Under the pieces are notes generated by a model. That model made no database searches and had not been told where the DNA came from. It saw only the letters and a list, made by a program, of their open reading frames with translations. Source: an uncultured Gemmatimonadota bacterium (GTDB lineage Bacteria > Gemmatimonadota > Gemmatimonadetes > Gemmatimonadales > Gemmatimonadaceae). From it: a DNA stretch of 10,410 nucleotides. A program made the translations under genes and the position numbers. The DNA is taken from NCBI GenBank assembly GCA_946887155.1, contig CAMPKM010000072.1:1-10410 (forward strand), given 5' to 3'. Positions 6,206 through 10,410 of the stretch are shown one piece after another. Each line of letters begins with the position of its first letter. Position 1 is the first letter of the stretch.

Positions 6206-6595
6206 GTGAGACACCCCATTACAGTTGTGCTCACCATGGCCTGCAGCCTCGGCTGTTCAAAGGCCGAAAGCCCGCCGGCCGACAATGCAACACGAGCACC
6301 ATTCCGGTTCCGCGCCGTGGGTCAGGAACCAGGCTGGCTGCTCGAAATCGATTCGGGGAAGGAGATCCGCTTCAGCTACGATTACGCGCAGCGAACGGCT
6401 ACGACTCCGGTTCCTCAACCCACGGACTCGGCTGGCGCCCAGGTCTGGCACGCCACGGCAGAAGGCACCGACCTCCGAATCGTGATCTTGCCGGCGCCAT
6501 GCCAGGACGTGATGAGCGGGCAGCCGTACCCCGCGACGGTGACCGTCACCCTGAATGGCCAGGCATACCGGGGCTGCGGCGGTCCGCCGGGATAA
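6206..6595 (+). CDS. Small exported COG3650-like protein, possible lipoprotein
   Basis: The product has 129 residues. The start is GTG 6206, with GGAG at 6194-6197 eight bases upstream. The N terminus MRHPITVVLTMACSLGC is a short signal sequence with Cys at 13 and 17. Neither fits the lipobox consensus perfectly, so lipid attachment is possible but unproven. The mature part has the order FRAVGQEPGWLLEI, then an IRFSYDY strand, TPVPQPTD, LRIVILPAPCQDVMSG, YPATVTVTLNGQ and YRGCGG. That order matches COG3650-type envelope proteins, in which two Cys (here in PCQD and RGCGG) probably form a disulfide. Function is unknown; related domains are envelope or heat-shock-like META/YbaY proteins. The stop TAA at 6593-6595 touches a palindromic repeat. 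The gene is divergent from the DUF4956 operon. Confidence 0.75.
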   Translation: MRHPITVVLTMACSLGCSKAESPPADNATRAPFRFRAVGQEPGWLLEIDSGKEIRFSYDYAQRTATTPVPQPTDSAGAQVWHATAEGTDLRIVILPAPCQDVMSGQPYPATVTVTLNGQAYRGCGGPPG

Positions 6596-6613
6596 TTGGG
6601 GTCTGACCCCAAT
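6595..6613. repeat. REP-like palindrome, perfect 19-bp copy
   Basis: ATTGGGGTC-T-GACCCCAAT is a perfect inverted repeat around a central T, directly at the stop codon of the upstream gene. It is followed by AACTTGGAGG (6622-6631), almost the same as the AAGTTGGAGG after copy 1. It could also act as a transcript-end hairpin, but no T-run follows. Confidence 0.75.
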
Positions 6614-6653
6614 CATGGCGTAACTTGGAGGGTTTCCAGCCCGTACAGCTTTC

Positions 6654-8642
6654 GTGCCCCAACCCCCGCCCGGCGCCGGATACCGGCCCGACATCGAAGG
6701 ACTTCGCGGAATCGCCATCCTGCTCGTAGTGGCGTTTCACGCCGGGGTCACCGTGCTCGCCGGCGGGTTCGTGGGTGTGGACGTGTTCTTCGTCCTGTCC
6801 GGTTTCTTCATCACGGCGATGCTCGCGCGCGAGCTGGAGTACCAAGGCGATGTCGACGTCAACGCGTTCTACACCCGGCGCGCCCTGAGACTGCTCCCGG
6901 CCATGCTGCTCGTGCTGCTGGCGACGCTGGCCGCCGTGTTCCTGCTCTATGCGCCGATCGACCGCGGCTGGATTGCGAGCGATGCGCGCGCCGTCGCGCT
7001 GCACGCCGGCAACATGAACTTTGCCCGCGGTGCTGTCGACTATTTCTCGACCGGCGACAATCCACTACTGCACACCTGGTCGCTGGCGGTCGAAGAGCAG
7101 TTCTACCTGGTCTGGCCGCTCCTCTTCCTTGCCATTGGGTGGGTCGGTGCTTCCTCGACGCATGGCCCGCGGTCGAAGAAGCAATTGTTCGTGGCGATCA
7201 CCGTCGCCGGCACGGTCTCGTTCCTCCTCTCGGTCTGGATGACGGGTGTCGCCCAGCCCTGGGCCTTTTTCGGCATGCCGACGCGCATCTGGGAGTTTGC
7301 GCTTGGCGGCGCGCTGGCACTCGCCGTCAACGGTCGTCGCGATACCCGGACCAGCGCCTCGTCGGTGCTGCAGGGCGTGGGATTGGTGATGATCGCCGGA
7401 TCCGCCATCGGGTACGACGCCGCCACGCGGTATCCCGGGCTGGCCGCGATCGTCCCGGCGTTAGGCACCTGCCTCCTGCTCCTGGGAGGACACCAGTCGC
7501 CGAACAGTGTCGTCAGCCGGATGCTGTCGATCTCGCCGCTGATGTGGCTTGGCCGACTCTCATATGCCTGGTACCTCTGGCACTGGCCGCTCGTCGGCGT
7601 CGCGGCGGTGGTGAATCCGGGGCTCGGCGTCGCCGGGCGGGTCGGATGGTCATTGGCCGCGCTGGGCCCCGCCTGGCTCACCTGGCGCTTCATAGAGCGA
7701 CCGGTTCGCGACGGCTCGACCGCGATCGCTCGCATTCCCGGTCACTGGCTGCTCCCGGGCACGGTCGCGGCCAGCGTCCTGGTTGCCGCCCTGGCGCACG
7801 GCGCCATGGTGGTGGCCGAGCGCCGGGTCGAGTCCACGAGCCAGCGGGCATTTGCCTTTGCCCGCGTGGATCGCAAGCAGCACACCTGCTGGGCCAGCAC
7901 CGTGGAAGACGCGCGAGGTCCGTGCGAGTTCGGTGACACCAGGTCGTCGAGAACGATCGTCCTGTTCGGCGATTCCCACGCCGAACACTGGTTAGGCGCG
8001 CTGGACCAGTACGGCAGCGAAAACGGGCTGAAAGTCGTGCTGATGGTGAAGGGCGGGTGTCCAGTGGCGGACATGCCGGAGCTCATGCAGCCGCGGCTGC
8101 GTCGATTCTATCACGAGTGCACGCGCTACCGCGAAGCCATGGTGCAGCGTATCATCGCGATGCGTCCGGCAGCGGCGGTGCTGTCGAACTTCGATCATTA
8201 CCTTCCCGCGCGCGACGGGGAGTCCCCGTGGCACGTGACGCCGGAGATGTGGCAACGCGGCCTTCGCCGAACGTATGAGCGCATTTCGACGGCCGGCATT
8301 CCAGTGGTGGCCATTCGCGGGACGCCGAGGACCTGGTTCGACGTCCCGGGATGTCTCAGCCGCCGGGAAGCGCGCTTGTTAGGCGCGCGTTCCTGTGAGT
8401 ACGCGCGCGCCAACGCGCTCGTGCCGGCGGCCGTCGCCGCCCAGACCGAGGCGGCACGGGGCCTCAAGGTTGCCCTCGTCGACATGAACGACCAGTTCTG
8501 CCATACGCCGCGCTGCGACGTCAGGCAGAATGGACTGGTCATGTTCACCGACGACAATCACCTGACGGCGACCTTCAGCCGGTCGCTCTCGCAGGTGTTC
8601 GGCGCGCGTGTCGAGGAGGCCGTCGAGCATCTGACGCGCTGA
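6654..8642 (+). CDS. Acyltransferase-3/SGNH fusion protein (OafA/YrhL-type O-acetyltransferase)
   Basis: The product has 662 residues. It starts at GTG 6654, the first possible start after an in-frame TAA at 6621; a GGAGGG at 6627-6632 is rather far upstream. Residues 10-350 form the membrane acyltransferase-3 domain: YRPDIEGLRGIAILLVVAFH with the key H29, the R-R pair at 75-76 in FYTRRALRLLPA, and HTWSLAVEEQFYLVWP (140-155), with about ten helices. One further helix follows near 366-388. The extracytoplasmic SGNH domain follows: block I GDSHA (439-443, Ser441), KGGCP (466-470), SNFD (511-514) and block V DDNH (633-636). Such fusions carry acyl groups, usually acetyl, across the membrane and place them on O-antigen, peptidoglycan or exopolysaccharide. 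The acceptor is unknown, and no glycan-synthesis genes are adjacent. Three TTA-GGC pairs occur in this gene. Confidence 0.93.
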   Translation: MPQPPPGAGYRPDIEGLRGIAILLVVAFHAGVTVLAGGFVGVDVFFVLSGFFITAMLARELEYQGDVDVNAFYTRRALRLLPAMLLVLLATLAAVFLLYAPIDRGWIASDARAVALHAGNMNFARGAVDYFSTGDNPLLHTWSLAVEEQFYLVWPLLFLAIGWVGASSTHGPRSKKQLFVAITVAGTVSFLLSVWMTGVAQPWAFFGMPTRIWEFALGGALALAVNGRRDTRTSASSVLQGVGLVMIAGSAIGYDAATRYPGLAAIVPALGTCLLLLGGHQSPNSVVSRMLSISPLMWLGRLSYAWYLWHWPLVGVAAVVNPGLGVAGRVGWSLAALGPAWLTWRFIERPVRDGSTAIARIPGHWLLPGTVAASVLVAALAHGAMVVAERRVESTSQRAFAFARVDRKQHTCWASTVEDARGPCEFGDTRSSRTIVLFGDSHAEHWLGALDQYGSENGLKVVLMVKGGCPVADMPELMQPRLRRFYHECTRYREAMVQRIIAMRPAAAVLSNFDHYLPARDGESPWHVTPEMWQRGLRRTYERISTAGIPVVAIRGTPRTWFDVPGCLSRREARLLGARSCEYARANALVPAAVAAQTEAARGLKVALVDMNDQFCHTPRCDVRQNGLVMFTDDNHLTATFSRSLSQVFGARVEEAVEHLTR

Positions 8643-8654
8643 ACGACGTCAGCG
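8637..8654. terminator. Hairpin spanning the stop codons of two convergent genes
   Basis: CGCTGA (8637-8642) and TCAGCG (8649-8654) are exact reverse complements with a six-base loop. They contain the stop codons of the acyltransferase and of the opposite 42-residue gene. A bidirectional terminator is a possible role, but the stem is short and no T-run follows on either strand. Confidence 0.3.
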
Positions 8655-8777
8655 GAAGATGTCGAAGTTGCCGAGCAGCCACCACAATATGACGAAGATG
8701 AGGATGGTGGTAAAACATCCGCCGCCCAGCTTCTTCGCGCCGTAGCCCGCCGCCAACCCGCGTAACAACTTGCTCAT
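8649..8777 (-). CDS. 42-residue single-pass membrane protein
   Basis: The product reads MSKLLRGLAAGYGAKKLGGG, then a membrane helix CFTTILIFVILWWLLG, then NFDIFR. The N-terminal part is basic and Gly-rich, predicting a cytoplasmic N terminus and a short outer tail. A GGAG six bases before the ATG and the clean charge/hydrophobic division support real translation. The gene starts 25 bases after the stop of the Ig-like repeat gene on the same strand, so it is likely the last gene of that transcript. It is convergent with the acyltransferase gene, with only six bases between the stops. I recall similar short 'AAGYGAKKLGGGCF...LW.LLG' proteins being annotated as hypothetical, but no function is known to me. 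One TTA codon occurs at its fifth position, outside the TTA-GGC context. Confidence 0.7.
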   Translation of the reverse strand: MSKLLRGLAAGYGAKKLGGGCFTTILIFVILWWLLGNFDIFR

Positions 8778-8783
8778 GGTTCA

Positions 8784-8787
8784 CTCC
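8784..8787 (-). promoter_or_regulatory. Shine-Dalgarno site of the 42-residue gene
   Basis: GGAG on the minus strand with a six-base spacer to the ATG at 8777. It lies in the 25-base gap after the Ig-like repeat gene and supports independent translation of the small gene. Confidence 0.6.
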
Positions 8788-8802
8788 GTTCAGGTGACTT
8801 GC

Positions 8803-10410
8803 TCAGCGGACCTTGACGTTGGTGGAACCGGATACACCCTCACTGGTCGCGGCGATGGTCACGGTGCCCTTCTTCATGCCGGTTGCGACCCCGTTGTTGT
8901 CGACCGAGACCTTGTTGGGGTCGGCGCTGCTCCAGGTTACCGCGCGACCGGTCAACACGTTGTTCCGCGCGTCGTATAACGTCGCGGCAAGCTGCACTGT
9001 CTGGTGCGCGCGGATCGTGGGATTCGACGGCGTGACCACAACGCGAGCCACCGGAGCCAGTAAAACGTTGACGGTCGCCGTTCCATTCCCCGGACCGGCG
9101 GATGCCGTGATCGTGGCGCTTCCCACCGCCACGCCGGTCACCACGCCGCTGGGGGAGACCATCGCCACGGACGGATCGCTCGTCGACCACGTGACCGATG
9201 CACTGGACATCACGTTCCCGCCGGCGTCCTTCGCGGTTGCCGTCAGTGCAATCGTCCATTTCACGTTCACCGACGCCGGCGACGGTGCAATCGTGACGCT
9301 GGCCACCGATGCGCCGGCCACGTTCACCGTCACGACTCCGCTTTGGCCTTCGCTCGTGGCTGTCACGGTCGTGTTGCCGAGACCCGTTGCGGTGATCACG
9401 CCAGTCGCCGTGACCGTTGCGATGTTCGTGTTGGCGCTCGACCATGTGACTTGCCGGCCGGCCAGCGGCGTGCCGTTCGCGTCGAGCGGAGTGGCGCTGA
9501 TCGTTTGCGTTCCGCCTATCGTCAGGCTGACCGTCGATGGTGACACGGATACCGACGCAACGGGCACCGGTGGTGGCGGCGCAACCGGGTTGACCGTAAT
9601 GGTGGACGTCCCGGTCTGACCTTCGCTGGTGGCGGTGATGGTTGCCGTACCCGCACTGATCCCGCTCACCACACCACCGCTCGATACCGTCGCCACGGCA
9701 TCGTCGCTGCTGGTCCATGCCACCGCGCGGCCTGTGAGTGCGTTACCACCGGCATCGAGCGTGGTGGCGCTGAGCTGGACGGTTACGCCGATATCGATGG
9801 TTGCCGACGGCGGCGCGACGACCACTGATGCGACGGGAACGAGACCGACTGTAACAGTAGCAGTACCGGTCTGGCCTTCACTCGTCGCGGTGATGGTGGC
9901 GGTGCCGGACCCAACGCCAATCACCTCGCCGTCTGTCCCAACCGTCGCGACAGCGGGGTCGCTCGTGCTCCAACTGAGCCCGCGGCCGGTCAATGTGTTC
10001 CCGGCCACGTCACGCAAGGTGGCCGTCAGCGTTTGCTTCTGCCCAATGGTCAAAGCGACAGACGCCGGTGTTACGGTCACCGAGGCAACCGGAACGGGAC
10101 TCACCGTTACGGTTGCCGAACCGGCGATGCCATCAATCGTGGCAATGATGACCGCGGTACCGGGTTGCAGCCCGGTCACCATGCCGCTCGCTGAAACGCT
10201 GGCCAGCCCCGGTGCTCCGCTCCTCCAGTTGACTGACCGTCCGGACAGCGGCTTTCCGGCAACGTCCTTCGCGGTCGCCGTGAGCTGGACGCCGTGACCG
10301 ACAATGATGCTCGACTGCGAAGGTGTGACCTCGACCCTCGAAACCGGCACCGGCGTCACCGTCACATCGGCGGTCCCGGTCTTGCCTTCGCTCGTCGCGG
10401 TGATCGTTGC
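8803..10410 (-). CDS. BIG2-type Ig-like repeat protein, C-terminal part (5' end outside window)
   Basis: The frame is open to the window edge; the GTG at 10365 is internal, since the codons before it (ATITATSEGKTGTADV) are the end of a further repeat. The visible 535 residues contain six complete repeats of about 85 residues plus the tail of a seventh. Each repeat runs: VPVASV-x-V-x-P, a strand ending Q-LTAT, a D-AGG-N-LTGR turn, V-W-S-S-D, VATV, G-VTGV, GTATITATSEG, and a closing VTV strand. This is the bacterial Ig-like group 2 (invasin/intimin-type) fold. A short Pro-rich linker (NPVAPPPP) separates the third and fourth complete repeats. There is no C-terminal anchor or sorting signal: the protein ends directly after the last repeat (TNVKVR). 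It is probably exported and adhesive or structural; the N-terminal part that would show signal and function is not visible. Confidence 0.88.
   Translation of the reverse strand, partial: ATITATSEGKTGTADVTVTPVPVSRVEVTPSQSSIIVGHGVQLTATAKDVAGKPLSGRSVNWRSGAPGLASVSASGMVTGLQPGTAVIIATIDGIAGSATVTVSPVPVASVTVTPASVALTIGQKQTLTATLRDVAGNTLTGRGLSWSTSDPAVATVGTDGEVIGVGSGTATITATSEGQTGTATVTVGLVPVASVVVAPPSATIDIGVTVQLSATTLDAGGNALTGRAVAWTSSDDAVATVSSGGVVSGISAGTATITATSEGQTGTSTITVNPVAPPPPVPVASVSVSPSTVSLTIGGTQTISATPLDANGTPLAGRQVTWSSANTNIATVTATGVITATGLGNTTVTATSEGQSGVVTVNVAGASVASVTIAPSPASVNVKWTIALTATAKDAGGNVMSSASVTWSTSDPSVAMVSPSGVVTGVAVGSATITASAGPGNGTATVNVLLAPVARVVVTPSNPTIRAHQTVQLAATLYDARNNVLTGRAVTWSSADPNKVSVDNNGVATGMKKGTVTIAATSEGVSGSTNVKVR
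8806..10410 (-). repeat. Tandem ~255-base coding repeats (Ig-like modules)
   Basis: DNA segments recur at a period near 255 bases. For example, on the plus strand the motif CCTTCGCT(G/C)GT recurs near 9350, 9620 and 10385, with a CCTTCACTCGT variant near 9873. The units have diverged at many third positions, so the duplications are not very recent, except that the second and third complete units share an identical ATSEGQTGT block. Confidence 0.7.

Larger units (their letters stand above)
316..8384. other. Dispersed over-represented heptamer GTTAGGC/GCCTAAC (10 copies)
   Basis: Plus-strand GTTAGGC is at 316, 643, 2443, 7460, 7991 and 8378. GCCTAAC (minus-strand GTTAGGC) is at 4112, 4662, 5853 and 6181. 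At about 64% GC roughly one to two copies would be expected on both strands together. Eight are in coding sequence read as x-TTA-GGC (Leu-Gly) on the coding strand, one lies in the MgtC-like gene read as CCT-AAC, and one is intergenic. Confidence 0.6.

Noticed and set aside
6596..7936. 446-residue ORF overlapping the acyltransferase
   Set aside because: It is a shadow of the acyltransferase frame, Arg-rich with no domain; the overlapped gene has all family motifs.
8813..9619. Plus-strand 268-residue ORF opposite the Ig-like repeats
   Set aside because: Its periodic Val/Thr/Pro composition is the antisense reading of the repeat array.

Overview
The window is GC-rich bacterial chromosome with high GC at third codon positions and several GTG starts. 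No rRNA, tRNA, integrase, transposase or CRISPR array is visible. Long runs of BIG2-type Ig-like repeats, a DUF885 protein, the tail of a MacB/FtsX-type ABC permease and short palindromic GGGGTCnGACCCC repeats together suggest Gemmatimonadota or a Vicinamibacteria-like acidobacterium. That placement is inference; no marker gene here proves it.

Layout, left to right. Positions 2-727 hold the C-terminal part of a DUF885 putative metallohydrolase, followed by a small membrane protein with a metal-ligand-like His/Asp pattern (758-1255), whose last codons lie in a palindromic repeat. Next come tRNA methyltransferase TrmL (1286-1801) and, convergent and overlapping its end, an SRPBCC-fold protein (1750-2277, minus). 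Divergent from that is a small unknown coding stretch that looks frameshifted (2345-2633). It is followed by a secreted protein of unknown function (2682-3149), a short ABC-permease C-terminal remnant (3152-3247), an NADPH-dependent FMN reductase-like flavoprotein whose start codon sits in a perfect 13-bp inverted repeat (3301-3882), and an MgtC/SapB membrane protein (3900-4367).

On the minus strand, a DUF4956 membrane protein (5289-6041) and a phospholipase D-like protein (4383-5276) form a likely two-gene operon. After a repeat-bearing spacer comes a small exported COG3650-like protein (6206-6595), another palindromic repeat, and a 662-residue acyltransferase-3/SGNH fusion (6654-8642) that probably O-acetylates surface glycans. 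The right end is a minus-strand pair: a large Ig-like repeat protein running out of the window (8803-10410) and, 25 bases downstream, a 42-residue membrane protein (8649-8777) with a good ribosome binding site.

The genes do not form one pathway. The general theme is cell envelope (acyltransferase, exported proteins, MgtC, DUF4956, PLD, Ig-like repeats) mixed with housekeeping (TrmL). The most unusual sequence-level signals are an over-represented heptamer GTTAGGC, which accounts for 8 of the 11 TTA leucine codons I found, the inverted repeat over the flavoprotein start, and the unreported 42-residue gene. I see no clear evidence of a novel multi-gene defence or biosynthetic system. No stretch longer than about 300 bases lacks a gene or gene remnant; the longest such gap is 6042-6205, which carries two tandem palindromic repeats.
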